Shown: positions 27,876 to 36,940 of the stretch, one piece after another | Numbering within the stretch: the stretch's first letter is position 1 | Layout: the number at the start of each line of letters is the position of its first letter | Source: an uncultured Candidatus Melainabacteria bacterium | GTDB lineage: Bacteria; Cyanobacteriota; Vampirovibrionia; Gastranaerophilales; Gastranaerophilaceae | NCBI GenBank assembly: GCA_934757275.1 | Contig: CAKVLN010000002.1 | Span: forward strand, 124,001 to 188,000 | DNA: 64,000 nucleotides | Direction: 5' to 3' | Made by a program: the position numbers and the translations under genes | The notes under the pieces: model-generated | What the model was told of the DNA's origin: nothing | Database searches by the model: none | Seen by the model: only the letters and a program-made list of their open reading frames with translations

Positions 27876-28391
27876 TTAACGACCTCTTCTTGCACCACCA
27901 GCATGTCCACCTCTTGCAATACTTCTAGCTCCACTATGTGCTGCATTTGCTCTTGGGTTTTGTTTTCCGTTCTTCAAACCACTTTGCATTCCATTTTTCA
28001 TTTTTACACCATTTTTCAAACCTTCTTTTGCATGTGCATTTTGAGCTTTATAATTCGTATTTTGCGAAGGACTATAATTAGTTTTTTGTCCTCTTAATTG
28101 ACCATTTTTAAGTCCTTCCTTTAATTTGGGATTGCGATTTACATTTGTTGTAGTTGCAGAAGTTCTCGTATTTTGTGTTGCTGTATAAGTTCTAGCTTGG
28201 CTATTTGCCTTATAAGAACTTGTACCACCTTGTCCTTTAATATCACCATTTACCAAACCATTTTTTAAACCATATTTTAAGCCGTCCTTTAAACCATACT
28301 TCAAACCTTCTGGTGTACTTGCTAATGCTGGTGCTAAACCATAACCTAGCATAAAGATTCCTAAAACTAAAACTGTCAAAACTTTTTTCAT
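27876..28391 (-). CDS. Secreted basic protein with Gly-Leu-Lys repeats
   Basis: A 171-residue protein with a clear Sec signal peptide (cleavage near APALA, residue 24). The mature part opens with a run of four-residue units, GLKY-GLKD-GLKY-GLKN-GLVN-GDIK, and similar units recur (EGLKNGQLRG, EGLKNGVKMKNG, SGLKNGKQN). The C-terminus is Gly/Arg-rich (ARGGHAGGARRGR). It is strongly basic. Ribosome site AAGGAGC. It lies directly upstream of the sigma and kinase genes on the same strand. I recognise no family; an exported, perhaps cell-surface or nucleic-acid or glycan-binding role is only a guess. Confidence 0.75.
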   Translation of the reverse strand: MKKVLTVLVLGIFMLGYGLAPALASTPEGLKYGLKDGLKYGLKNGLVNGDIKGQGGTSSYKANSQARTYTATQNTRTSATTTNVNRNPKLKEGLKNGQLRGQKTNYSPSQNTNYKAQNAHAKEGLKNGVKMKNGMQSGLKNGKQNPRANAAHSGARSIARGGHAGGARRGR

Positions 28392-28575
28392 AAACTGCTC
28401 CTTATTTTTGTACGAACCATTTTTCTGTTCTGCTTACAAGAACGTATTTTTTTCTAAAATTCTACAACTTATTTTTTTAATCTTTACATTTCTTAACATA
28501 CAATTTACAAATTGTAATAATATATACACCTTTACGAAAATATGTGCTAAGATTATACAAAAGGAGTTTTGAAGT

Positions 28576-29115
28576 ATGAAAAAATCATTTTTGTTATTTA
28601 TTGCATTAGCATTTGTATTACCAGCGTTTGCGATTGTTGACAATACAGAGGTCCAAAAGGCACAAATTAAATATCAAAAGAAATTAGATAAAATAAAAAG
28701 AAAGCAAGAAATTCAGTGCATTAAACACCCAGAAAGATGCACCGCAAGCCCAATGGTAGAAACAAAGTTAACATTGGGTGCTGCTCAAAAAAGTGTAAAA
28801 ATTGGCACTTCACAAACCGACGTTGCGTTAGCTTTAGGTTCACCAAATATTGTTACAACTGATTCTGATGGCAAAGAAACATGGATATACGACAAGGTTG
28901 CATCAGTTCAATCATATAGCACAAACGGCTTTGAAATAGGTGCAAAATTAGGTGGAGGCGGATATGGTTCTCACGGTGCAGGTGGTGGTATTATTGGCAC
29001 AAGTTATGGAGTTTCAGGTGGTAATGCTCAATCTAATCAAAGAACGCTAACTATCGTCATAAAATTTAACAAACAAAAAGTTGAATCATTTAAGTATCAC
29101 ATGAGCAATTTCTAG
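28576..29115 (+). CDS. Exported BamE/SmpA-like domain protein
   Basis: A 179-residue protein with a Sec signal peptide (to about ALA/FAI, residue 18-20), no lipobox, a Lys-rich helical stretch, then a BamE/SmpA-like fold (KIGTSQTDVALALGSPNIVTTDSDG with WIYD). A Gly-rich loop follows (GGGGYGSHGAGGGIIG). BamE belongs to the outer-membrane protein assembly machine; many relatives with this fold are stand-alone envelope proteins. Strong ribosome site AAGGAG. First of three closely spaced exported genes; the next starts 8 bp later. Confidence 0.75.
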   Translation: MKKSFLLFIALAFVLPAFAIVDNTEVQKAQIKYQKKLDKIKRKQEIQCIKHPERCTASPMVETKLTLGAAQKSVKIGTSQTDVALALGSPNIVTTDSDGKETWIYDKVASVQSYSTNGFEIGAKLGGGGYGSHGAGGGIIGTSYGVSGGNAQSNQRTLTIVIKFNKQKVESFKYHMSNF

Positions 29116-29123
29116 GAGTTTAA

Positions 29124-29633
29124 ATGAAGAAATTTTTAAGTATATTTTTTGCATTAATTGCGTTAGTTTTATTTTCAATGCCTAGTTTTGCTAAAAGTGA
29201 AGTTCTAACACCTCAAACTCAACTCCAAAAACGCCAATATCAAACTAGACAATATGACAATATTGACAAAGCAACCTTGATGAAAGCAATGCTGAATGTA
29301 TTACAGGACGAAGGTTTTATAGTTAACAATGCAAGCTCTATATTAGGTTTTATTTCAGGCGCAAAAGAATTTAGCACAAGAGATAAAACTATAAATTTTG
29401 AACAAGAATTTGGCGCAAAAAAAGAAGCTGGAGCCGTAGTTGCAGTAATTGAAACAACTGCAAACATATCAGAATACGGAAAATCCTTCAAAGTAAGAGT
29501 AAACTTCAAGCGCAAATTATTGAATATTTATGGTAACGCACAAAAAATTGAAGATGTTACTGATGAAAAATATTACCAAAACTTTTTTAGCAAAGTTGAC
29601 AAAGCAATCTTTATTCAAAAGCAAAGAATATGA
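29124..29633 (+). CDS. Exported protein, LQD-GF family, copy 1
   Basis: A 169-residue protein with a signal peptide (to about FAKSEV). The mature part carries QTRQYDNIDKATLMKAML followed by NVLQDEGFIVNN and LGFISGAKEF. The gene just downstream encodes a paralogue with the same pattern, and uncharacterised envelope lipoproteins of many Proteobacteria share it. Ribosome site TAGGAG. The genes overlap by 4 bp, so they are translated together. Function unknown. Confidence 0.75.
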   Translation: MKKFLSIFFALIALVLFSMPSFAKSEVLTPQTQLQKRQYQTRQYDNIDKATLMKAMLNVLQDEGFIVNNASSILGFISGAKEFSTRDKTINFEQEFGAKKEAGAVVAVIETTANISEYGKSFKVRVNFKRKLLNIYGNAQKIEDVTDEKYYQNFFSKVDKAIFIQKQRI

Positions 29634-30250
29634 TGAAAAAAATTGTAAGCATAATTTTATCAATAGTATTTTGTTTTTTGCAAGCACCCGCAACTTTTTC
29701 AGCAGCAGAGATTGTTGAAAGGCCTTCTGCGCTTGAATTGCGAGAAATGCAAACACGTTATTTTAATACATCTGATACCTTGATGATTATGAAAGCTATT
29801 ATTAACACCTTGCAAGATAATGGTTTCGTTATTCAAAATGCTGAATTTGATTTAGGTTATATAAGGGCAAAAAAAGATATAAAATTAAAACGCACACGAA
29901 AAGGACGTGTAGCTCTTTATTCAACATATCTTGCAATAAATGCCGCCGCTTTAGCCTTGAGCTTTGGAGCTAACCCGACCGCAGTAATTGGTATGTATCA
30001 AGATTCTGTGATGATAAAAAACGAAATAGCTCCGCACACAGTAATTTATGATTCAAACGTAACAGTACAAAGAGTTGGCAAGAGAACAAAAGTAAGATTT
30101 GTAGTTATAGAGAAGGTTTTAGAAAACGCAGATGGCTACACAACGGTTAAATCTTCGCCGAGAGATGTGTTTAGGAATTTTCCACCAGAAGTTTATCAAG
30201 AGTTCTTTGTTCAATTGGATAAAAACATTTTTCTCGATAAAAATTTGTAA
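29630..30250 (+). CDS. Exported protein, LQD-GF family, copy 2
   Basis: A 206-residue paralogue of the preceding protein: MQTRYFNTSDTLMIMKAI, NTLQDNGFVIQNA, LGYIRAKKD. It has a signal peptide (to about FSAAE) and an extra hydrophobic insert (ALYSTYLAINAAALALSFGA, about residues 94-113) that could span or dip into a membrane. It ends EFFVQLDKNIFLDK, matching FFSKVDKAIFIQK of copy 1. The pair suggests a tandem duplication followed by divergence. Confidence 0.72.
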   Translation: MMKKIVSIILSIVFCFLQAPATFSAAEIVERPSALELREMQTRYFNTSDTLMIMKAIINTLQDNGFVIQNAEFDLGYIRAKKDIKLKRTRKGRVALYSTYLAINAAALALSFGANPTAVIGMYQDSVMIKNEIAPHTVIYDSNVTVQRVGKRTKVRFVVIEKVLENADGYTTVKSSPRDVFRNFPPEVYQEFFVQLDKNIFLDKNL

Positions 30251-30330
30251 TGAATTTTAATATATCTTAACTTTGTACCTATTATGCTCTTTTTTTGGTA
30301 AAATAATCATATCAGAGGGGATAGAGCAGT

Positions 30331-32307
30331 ATGAATAAAAAATTATATGTATCGTTATTTGCAGTATTAGTTTCATTATCATCATTGGGTGTAAACGCAA
30401 AGATGACAAAAGAAGCGCATGCACTTTATCAACAAGCTTGTAACTATGAATACAGAAGTGATTATGCTACAGCGATAAGTATAATTCAAAAAGCAATTGC
30501 AATAAACGGTGATGATGCAATGCTTTATACTAAAATTGCAGGGCTTTATTCTGACACAGGAAATTATGAAGAAGCTCTAGGTGCTTACAAAAAAGCAGTT
30601 AAGCTACGTCCAAATGATGCTTTTATTTACATAAGTATTGGTAACATTCTTCAAACACTCGGTGACTATGAAAACGCATACAACTCTTTCATGCAGGCTC
30701 AACAAATTTATCCAGAATATAAATACAACTATTTGAACCTTGCAAACGTTGAATATTACAGAAAAAATTACGCAAGTGCAATCGAGAATTACAACACCTT
30801 TTTAAGTGCGTATCCAGAACATCAAGAAGCGACTGAAAACTTGGCAAATGTTTATTATGCATCAAATCAGCCTGAAAAAGCTTGTGACATTTATTCAACT
30901 GTTTACAAAAAATACCCGACTGCATTCAAAGATTTTGCAAATTATGGTATGGCATTATATGACACAAAACAATTCCAAGCCTCTGCTGAAATGCTAGAAA
31001 AAGCACTTGATGACAATCCAGAAGATGAGGCTATCATGGCAAAATTAGCGTTGTCTTATCAAAATATTGGTGAAAATGAAAAAGCGTTAGCAATGTTCAA
31101 AAAGACCTTTGAATTAAACCCAGAATTAACGGCTTTGAAGTTTGATTATGCAAATTTGCTTGGCAATATGGAAAAAAACGAAGAAGCAATTGAACAATAC
31201 AAAGCGTATTTAGTAGCTTATCCTGATGACGCTGATGCATATAGAAACTTGGGGTTGGTTTACAAAAAACTTAATAACAACGAATTAGCATTGTTTAATT
31301 TTGAAAAATCATACTCAAAAGATTCTTCTAACAATGAAACAAAAAAAGAACTTGCGCTATGCTATCATAAAAAATCAGATTTTGTAAATGCTCTAAAATT
31401 CTATGATTTGGCATTAAAAGCTGAACCTGATAATTATGAATTATTGGCAAACAAGGCTCTAACTCTTCATGCGATGGACAATTATGTTACAGCGATAGAG
31501 ATTTATAAGAACTTGCTGGAAAAACAACCGAATGAAAGATTAAAACAAAATCTGATGTCAGCATCTATTGCATACGGTTACAAGCTTTTAGACAAGCAAG
31601 ATTACGGTCAAGCAATCTTGTATTTTGAAGATGCTATTGATTTGAACGACAAAGAAGCGTCTGCCTACTTTGGTCTAGCACAAGCAAATGAAAAAATGGG
31701 TTGCACAGAAATTGCTCTAACAAATTATGAAAAGGCAGTTTCTTTAGCTCCTGGAAATAGAGAATACAACATTGCTCTAAAAGATTTTAAAACTGCTAAC
31801 AAAGCAAAATTAGAGGTTAAGAAACCTCAGGTAAATGAACAAGCTCTTGGTTATGATGAATTAATCAAAAAAGGCGATGAAGCTTATAAAGCAAGAAAAT
31901 ACAACGATGCAATAGATTATTATACAAAAGCTGTTGTATTTACACCAGAAGATAAAGTAACAATGTTAAAAATAGCTAATTTATACAAACTTGCAGGAAA
32001 TAACAATAAAGCAATCAGCTTTTATGATAAAATTCTAATTTTAGATACTAAAAATACCGATGCATATTTTAATAAAGGGCTAATTTTGGCAAGTCAAAAA
32101 AATTATGACGAATGTATAAAATGCTTTGAAAAGGTTATAGAATTATCACCTGATTATCCTTATGCCTACTACTCTTTAGGTTTAGCATATGAACAAAAAG
32201 AAGATACGGAAAAGGCTTTAGAGTATTATTATCTATATTCTGGAATTGAAAAAGATGACAAAATGCTCAATGTAGTTAATCAAAAAATTAAACAGTTAGA
32301 AAAATGA
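30331..32307 (+). CDS. Exported TPR-repeat protein
   Basis: A 658-residue protein with a Sec signal peptide (to about NAK, residue 24) followed almost entirely by tetratricopeptide repeats, at least fourteen by eye (for example NYEEALGAYKKAVKLRPND, YENAYNSFMQAQQIYPEY). A linker near residue 490-505 separates a final block of four repeats. It would act as a periplasmic or outer-membrane-attached protein-binding scaffold. The downstream lipoprotein gene overlaps it by 4 bp, a likely partner. Confidence 0.88.
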   Translation: MNKKLYVSLFAVLVSLSSLGVNAKMTKEAHALYQQACNYEYRSDYATAISIIQKAIAINGDDAMLYTKIAGLYSDTGNYEEALGAYKKAVKLRPNDAFIYISIGNILQTLGDYENAYNSFMQAQQIYPEYKYNYLNLANVEYYRKNYASAIENYNTFLSAYPEHQEATENLANVYYASNQPEKACDIYSTVYKKYPTAFKDFANYGMALYDTKQFQASAEMLEKALDDNPEDEAIMAKLALSYQNIGENEKALAMFKKTFELNPELTALKFDYANLLGNMEKNEEAIEQYKAYLVAYPDDADAYRNLGLVYKKLNNNELALFNFEKSYSKDSSNNETKKELALCYHKKSDFVNALKFYDLALKAEPDNYELLANKALTLHAMDNYVTAIEIYKNLLEKQPNERLKQNLMSASIAYGYKLLDKQDYGQAILYFEDAIDLNDKEASAYFGLAQANEKMGCTEIALTNYEKAVSLAPGNREYNIALKDFKTANKAKLEVKKPQVNEQALGYDELIKKGDEAYKARKYNDAIDYYTKAVVFTPEDKVTMLKIANLYKLAGNNNKAISFYDKILILDTKNTDAYFNKGLILASQKNYDECIKCFEKVIELSPDYPYAYYSLGLAYEQKEDTEKALEYYYLYSGIEKDDKMLNVVNQKIKQLEK

Positions 32308-32714
32308 TAAAATTCTGGAAGTTATTAATTGTTTTTATTTTGTGTATGGTTGGCTTAACCGCATGCACCTACGAACGTGGTTTGATATTGTTTAATGTTC
32401 AGCCAATAACTCGTGAGAATGCTCTACAAGACCAAAAAGTTTTCAACGAAGGACAAAAAGTTTACTATTTATTTATTGCGCCTAAAAAAATGAAGAACGA
32501 ATTTATTAGAGTTCAAATCTTTAAGATGACCGATAAAGCACCTTGGGGCGGAAATGAAGTCGTTAGAACAAAGGATTACCGCCTGATGAAAGATGAAAGA
32601 TACTATCAAACAAATTATTTTACTCTTTATGAAAAGGGGCGTTATGTAATGCAAGTATTCTCTCATGAAGACTTCCAGCACCCATTAGCGTTGAATGATT
32701 TTTATGTACAATAA
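32304..32714 (+). CDS. Small lipoprotein coupled to the TPR protein
   Basis: A 136-residue protein with a lipoprotein signal peptide; the lipobox is LTAC with Cys21 as the lipidated residue. The mature domain is beta-rich, with KVYYLFIAPKKMKNEFIRVQIFK and a YVMQVFSHEDFQ ending. Stop and start overlap by ATGA with the TPR gene. No family recognised. Probably an envelope anchor or partner for the TPR protein. Confidence 0.75.
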   Translation: MIKFWKLLIVFILCMVGLTACTYERGLILFNVQPITRENALQDQKVFNEGQKVYYLFIAPKKMKNEFIRVQIFKMTDKAPWGGNEVVRTKDYRLMKDERYYQTNYFTLYEKGRYVMQVFSHEDFQHPLALNDFYVQ

Positions 32715-32729
32715 ATACCCATATATACA

Positions 32730-32769
32730 AAAAAGTCTGCGATATCAAATAATCGCAGGCTTTTTGTTT
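32730..32769. terminator. Bidirectional terminator
   Basis: Fourteen-bp stem (32730-32743 with 32752-32765) with A-rich and T-rich flanks, between convergent lipoprotein and phosphohexomutase genes. Confidence 0.85.
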
Positions 32770-32784
32770 TAATATTTTACATTA

Positions 32785-34257
32785 TTAATTAACGGAAATG
32801 TTTTTAATAATTTCCAAAAGTTTGTTTACCATTGCATCTTCATATTTTTGAGCATTTTCTTTTGAATCAGCCTCAAAGCGCAAAGTAAACACTGGTTCTG
32901 TATTACTTTGACGAATTAGCGCAAAACCTTTATCAAAAACAATTCTCATACCATCAAGAGTAATAATATCTTTTATTGGAGTTCCAAAGAAATCTGGAGT
33001 TTCTGCAATAACTTTTTTAAATTCTTCTAAGGTTTGTGTCTTCAAAGAATTTGGACAAGGTAAGCGAACTTCTGAAGAGCAATACAAAGCGTCAAATGGT
33101 GCTAAAAGTTCACGAATTTTGAAATTAGGGTTTTCTTTCTTTTTCTTCGCAACGATTTCAATAATTCTGCAACCAGCATAAATAGCGTCATCAAAGCCAT
33201 AATACTTATCCTTAAAGAAAGTATGGCCGCTCATTTCACCAGCTAGAACTGCGCCTGTTTCACGCATTTTTGATTTGATATATCCGTGACCGGTCTTACA
33301 CATAACAGCAACACCGCCTGTTGCATTGATGGTATCGTACAAAGCTTGTGAGCATTTAACTTCTGATACGATAACAGGTTTAATACCTTTTTCGTTATAT
33401 TCTTTGATAACTTCTTCTGCATAAATTAAAAGCAACTTGTCGCCAGTCATAGAATTACCGTCAGAATCAATTACACCAATTCTATCGCTATCACCGTCAA
33501 AAGCAATACCAATATCGGCTTTATTAGCTACTACCGCTTTTTTAATATCGTTTAAAGTTTTTTCATCACTTGGGTTTGGGTGGTGGTGTGGAAATCTTCC
33601 ATCTGGCATTGAATAAAGTTCAACAACCTCGCAACCCAACGCTCTATAAAGTTTTGGAGCAACAACGCCGCCAGTAGCGTTTGCGCTATCTACAACAACT
33701 TTAATACCTTCACCGATTCGACCGAATTTCTTGGTCATTTCTTCGATATAGTCTGGAATCAAGTCATATTCGTTCAAAATACCGAATGGTACTGGCGGAA
33801 TACTTAGCTTGTATTCTTCCATTGTCAATTCTTTAACCACTTTAATTTGTTCTTCATTCAAAGATTGTTTTGCATAAGTCATTTTCATACCATTGTATTG
33901 GCTAGGGTTATGACTTGCTGTGATAATCATTGCACCAGTAACTGGCATGTATTTAGTTATATATGGAGGAAGTCCGACAACCTCTGAATAATAGCCCAAT
34001 GGAGTTGGAGCAAGTCCCATATCTACAACATTTGCGCCACAAGAGCGAATACCTTCAATCAACGCTTTTGAAAGAGATGGAGAATGAAGTCTAGCATCTC
34101 TACAAACACTAATCCAAACTTCAGATGATTGTTTTTTCGTTTCTTTTATAAGAAACTGTACAAAACCTCTACCAGTGTAGTAAAAAAGTTCTTCGGTTAT
34201 ATCATCACCGTAAATTCCTCTTATATCATTCTTCCCAAACGCTGATTCTTTTAACAT
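32785..34257 (-). CDS. Phosphomannomutase/phosphoglucomutase
   Basis: A 490-residue alpha-D-phosphohexomutase (AlgC/ManB type). The phosphoserine loop is ITASHNPSQYNG, the Mg site is AFDGDSDRIG, the sugar loop is GEMSGHTFF and the phosphate loop RQSNTEP. It interconverts hexose-1- and hexose-6-phosphates for nucleotide sugars and surface polysaccharides. The opening SAFGKNDIRGIYGDDI is typical. Single gene with ribosome site AGGAGGG. Confidence 0.92.
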   Translation of the reverse strand: MLKESAFGKNDIRGIYGDDITEELFYYTGRGFVQFLIKETKKQSSEVWISVCRDARLHSPSLSKALIEGIRSCGANVVDMGLAPTPLGYYSEVVGLPPYITKYMPVTGAMIITASHNPSQYNGMKMTYAKQSLNEEQIKVVKELTMEEYKLSIPPVPFGILNEYDLIPDYIEEMTKKFGRIGEGIKVVVDSANATGGVVAPKLYRALGCEVVELYSMPDGRFPHHHPNPSDEKTLNDIKKAVVANKADIGIAFDGDSDRIGVIDSDGNSMTGDKLLLIYAEEVIKEYNEKGIKPVIVSEVKCSQALYDTINATGGVAVMCKTGHGYIKSKMRETGAVLAGEMSGHTFFKDKYYGFDDAIYAGCRIIEIVAKKKKENPNFKIRELLAPFDALYCSSEVRLPCPNSLKTQTLEEFKKVIAETPDFFGTPIKDIITLDGMRIVFDKGFALIRQSNTEPVFTLRFEADSKENAQKYEDAMVNKLLEIIKNISVN

Positions 34258-34691
34258 TTTATCCCTCCTAATGCTTTAATGATAGCATAAATACAAAATA
34301 AAATTAAATTTTTATTGTTGGGGTAAACCCCAACTGTCATATTGGGAATAAAGTCGTTCATCAATAAACACATCTTTGCCACAAGCGTGTGGCGACTAGC
34401 TGCGATAGCGAGTGAAGAGTGCAGGCTCTGCCTGCTAATCAGCCATTCAAACAAACGCTCGTAAGAGCGTAGAAAACAGTGGCGTAGTTTTTCTTTTTTG
34501 CTTACTTTTTTCTTTTTATTTCGCAACAAAAAAGAAAAAAGTAAGAACTATTTTGTAATAAAAGATTTTTTAATGTACTTTTCTTTCTCTTATGTTGCGA
34601 GGCAAAGATTTTTTACTTCACTTCCAAACTGGTATTGGGACTACAAGTCGGTTTTATTTACCCCAAAAGTACAGAAAAAAACAAATAATTT
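34258..34691. other. Non-coding gap with several small inverted repeats
   Basis: No gene is supported. The stretch contains a GTTGGGGT/ACCCCAAC hairpin (34317-34334), a GCAGGC-type hairpin near 34425, an ACGCTC/GAGCGT hairpin (34454-34472) and a long A/T-rich inverted repeat (about 34500-34544). The higher-GC middle resembles degenerate dispersed repeats. Frames on both strands lack ribosome sites and normal composition. Confidence 0.6.
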
Positions 34692-34751
34692 TAAATAATA
34701 TTTTTAGGGCAAGTTATTACTTGTAATAACTTGCCCTAAAAATATTATTTA
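34692..34751. repeat. Perfect 28-bp palindrome in front of a sugar permease gene
   Basis: Left arm 34692-34719 and right arm 34724-34751 are perfectly complementary around a 4-nt loop; the arms contain AGGGCAAGTTATTA and its complement. The right arm covers a -35-like TTGCCC of the following promoter, so it could be an operator or a regulatory hairpin. Confidence 0.9.
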
Positions 34752-34758
34752 TTATAAT
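34731..34758 (+). promoter_or_regulatory. Putative promoter giving a near-leaderless mRNA
   Basis: TTGCCC, 16-bp spacer, TATAAT ending 7 bp before the permease ATG at 34766. There is no ribosome binding site before that ATG. Confidence 0.4.
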
Positions 34759-34765
34759 TTATACT

Positions 34766-35593
34766 ATGGAAAAGAAGGGTTTGTTATTTGTTCTTCCTGC
34801 TTTCGTAGGAACATTGTTATTCATAATAATTCCGATTTTTGGCTCATTTGCCCTTAGTTTCACTCAGTGGAATTTATTAAATGAAATAAGTTTTGTTGGG
34901 CTTGAAAATTATAAATCAATAATAACAGAGCCTGAATTTTTGCAAATACTTATAAACACACTTGTTTATGCAATCTCTACAACAATTTTTGCTGTAATTA
35001 TTCCACTCATAATTGCAGCAATCATAAATAGCAAAATTAAAGGTAGCGAAATTTTTAAAACAGTCTACTTCCTTCCTTTTATCACACCAGCAGTCGTTAT
35101 TGCTATAGTTTGGGCGTGGATATTTGACCCGAATATCGGCTTAATCAACACAGTTCTAAAAACTCATTACACTTGGCTTTTTAGCACCCATCTTGCCATG
35201 CCAGTCCTAATCTTTGTTTCAGTTTGGAAACTCATAGGGTACAACGTAGTATTATTTTTAACTGGCTTTTCTACAATTGATAGCAGTGTTTACGAGGCGT
35301 CTAAAATTGATGGAGCAACCTCAAGACAAACCTTCTTCAATATAACAATTCCACTACTTAAACCTACCATATATTTTGTAACAACAGTGACTGCAATCTC
35401 CTCTTTCCAAATTTTCGACCTAATCTATGTTATGACACAAGGCGGTCCAAACGACTCTACCAACGTCATTGTATACTCAATTTATAAATACGCATTTGAA
35501 TATTTTGACATAGGTAAATCTTGCGCATTAGCATATATTCTGTTCGCAATAATTCTTATTCTGGCAATTTTTCAAAAAAAAGTTGCAAAATAA
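34766..35593 (+). CDS. Sugar ABC transporter permease (UgpA/MalF type), orphan
   Basis: A 275-residue membrane protein with six helices. The EAA coupling loop reads YEASKIDGATSRQTFFNITIPLLKP. LPFITPAVVIAIVWAWIFDP and the TQGGPNDSTNV segment are typical of CUT1 permeases. The usual second permease and substrate-binding protein are not adjacent; the aroA gene follows tail to tail 6 bp later. A CUT1-type ATPase is encoded at 7.6 kb. The start lacks a ribosome site and sits behind a large palindrome. Confidence 0.88.
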   Translation: MEKKGLLFVLPAFVGTLLFIIIPIFGSFALSFTQWNLLNEISFVGLENYKSIITEPEFLQILINTLVYAISTTIFAVIIPLIIAAIINSKIKGSEIFKTVYFLPFITPAVVIAIVWAWIFDPNIGLINTVLKTHYTWLFSTHLAMPVLIFVSVWKLIGYNVVLFLTGFSTIDSSVYEASKIDGATSRQTFFNITIPLLKPTIYFVTTVTAISSFQIFDLIYVMTQGGPNDSTNVIVYSIYKYAFEYFDIGKSCALAYILFAIILILAIFQKKVAK

Positions 35594-35598
35594 ACATT

Positions 35599-36879
35599 TT
35601 AAGAATTTAATAATTCAACCAACTCTTCAAACTCTGGAAACGAGATTTTTGTCCATTCAAAACCATTGATAGCGATTTCGTTTTGACAAATCAAACCTGC
35701 AACATAATAGCTCATTGCAAGTCTATGGTCGTGGTAGCTTTCGAGTTCCGCTCCACCAATCAAGTTAGTTTTACCAGAAACAACAAAACCATCTTGGCGT
35801 TCTTCTATCACTACGCCAATCTTTGATAACTCTTCAACTAAACATTTAATTCTATCAGATTCTTTATTTCTTAAATCTTCGGCATTCTCTACAACAGTAC
35901 TACCTTCTGCTTGAGAAGCCAAAACGGCAATCACTGGCAATTCATCGATAAGCCTTGGAATATCTTCACCTCTTATAACGCAAGGTTTAAGCTTTTCTGT
36001 ATATTGAACTCTTATATCGCCAACCTCTTCGCCTGACACAGTCCTTTTGTTCAAGATTTCAATATTGCCGCCCATTCTCTCAACTACGTCAATTATTCCA
36101 GAGCGTGTATAATTTAGTCCAACATTCTTGATAACAAAATCAGAATTTTGCACAATCAAACCTGCAACAATAAAAAACGCCGCAGAAGAAATATCACCAA
36201 CAATATCAATATCTTTTGCAATAAGTTTTGATGGTCTTACTTTTACACTATTTTTACAAATAGAAATATCAGCTCCCAAATATTTGAAAAGGTTTTCTGT
36301 ATGATTTCTAGAAACATAAGGCTCTGTAAATGTCGTTTCCCCACTTGCGCTTAAGCCCGCAAGCAAAATACAAGATTTAACTTGAGCACTAGCAAGTTTA
36401 GACTTATAATCAATTCCCACTAAACTTCTACCAATAATTTTAAGAGGAGCATGATTTTCTGTAGCCTCTATTTGCGCCCCCATTAGTGCTAATGGTTCTA
36501 TAACACGTTTCATTGGTCTTTTTGACAAACTTACATCACCAATCAGAGTTGAATTAAATTTCTGGCCTGCAAGTATTCCAGAAACCAAACGCATTGTTGT
36601 TCCAGAATTACCACAATCGTAAATCGAGTTTTCATTTGGAGTAAGAACACCTGTCGATTTTACTTGTAAAGTTTTTTCATCTAAAAACTTGATATCAACT
36701 CCGAGATTTTTAAACAGATTTAGTGTTGAATGGCAATCTGCACCACTTGAAAAATTCGTTATAACATTTTCACCTTCTGCAATAGAAGAGAACATAACGG
36801 CTCTATGCGAGATTGACTTATCAGAAGGTATTGTTATATAACCTTTTAATGATTTTTTACGTGAAACTTTTTTTAACAT
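35599..36879 (-). CDS. aroA: 3-phosphoshikimate 1-carboxyvinyltransferase
   Basis: A 426-residue EPSP synthase of the shikimate pathway. The S3P/PEP signature is GYITIPSDKSISHRAVMFSSIAEG in outline (residues 10-33), with GNSGTTMRL and the DLRNKESDR segment. It is the class II-like form typical of cyanobacteria and Firmicutes. ATG at 36879 is chosen because GGTGGGG precedes it. Together with tyrA it shows aromatic amino acid synthesis. Lies 61 bp downstream of kdsA. Confidence 0.94.
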   Translation of the reverse strand: MLKKVSRKKSLKGYITIPSDKSISHRAVMFSSIAEGENVITNFSSGADCHSTLNLFKNLGVDIKFLDEKTLQVKSTGVLTPNENSIYDCGNSGTTMRLVSGILAGQKFNSTLIGDVSLSKRPMKRVIEPLALMGAQIEATENHAPLKIIGRSLVGIDYKSKLASAQVKSCILLAGLSASGETTFTEPYVSRNHTENLFKYLGADISICKNSVKVRPSKLIAKDIDIVGDISSAAFFIVAGLIVQNSDFVIKNVGLNYTRSGIIDVVERMGGNIEILNKRTVSGEEVGDIRVQYTEKLKPCVIRGEDIPRLIDELPVIAVLASQAEGSTVVENAEDLRNKESDRIKCLVEELSKIGVVIEERQDGFVVSGKTNLIGGAELESYHDHRLAMSYYVAGLICQNEIAINGFEWTKISFPEFEELVELLNS

Positions 36880-36940
36880 ATTACCCCACCACGAAACCAA
36901 AGATTTCGGCACTCTCTCAAAAAAGAAAGTAAAACAAATG

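Noticed and set aside
34251..34529. Minus-strand frame of 92 codons before the phosphohexomutase gene
   Set aside because: Crosses several inverted repeats, has no ribosome site and an odd composition; looks like translated repeat DNA.
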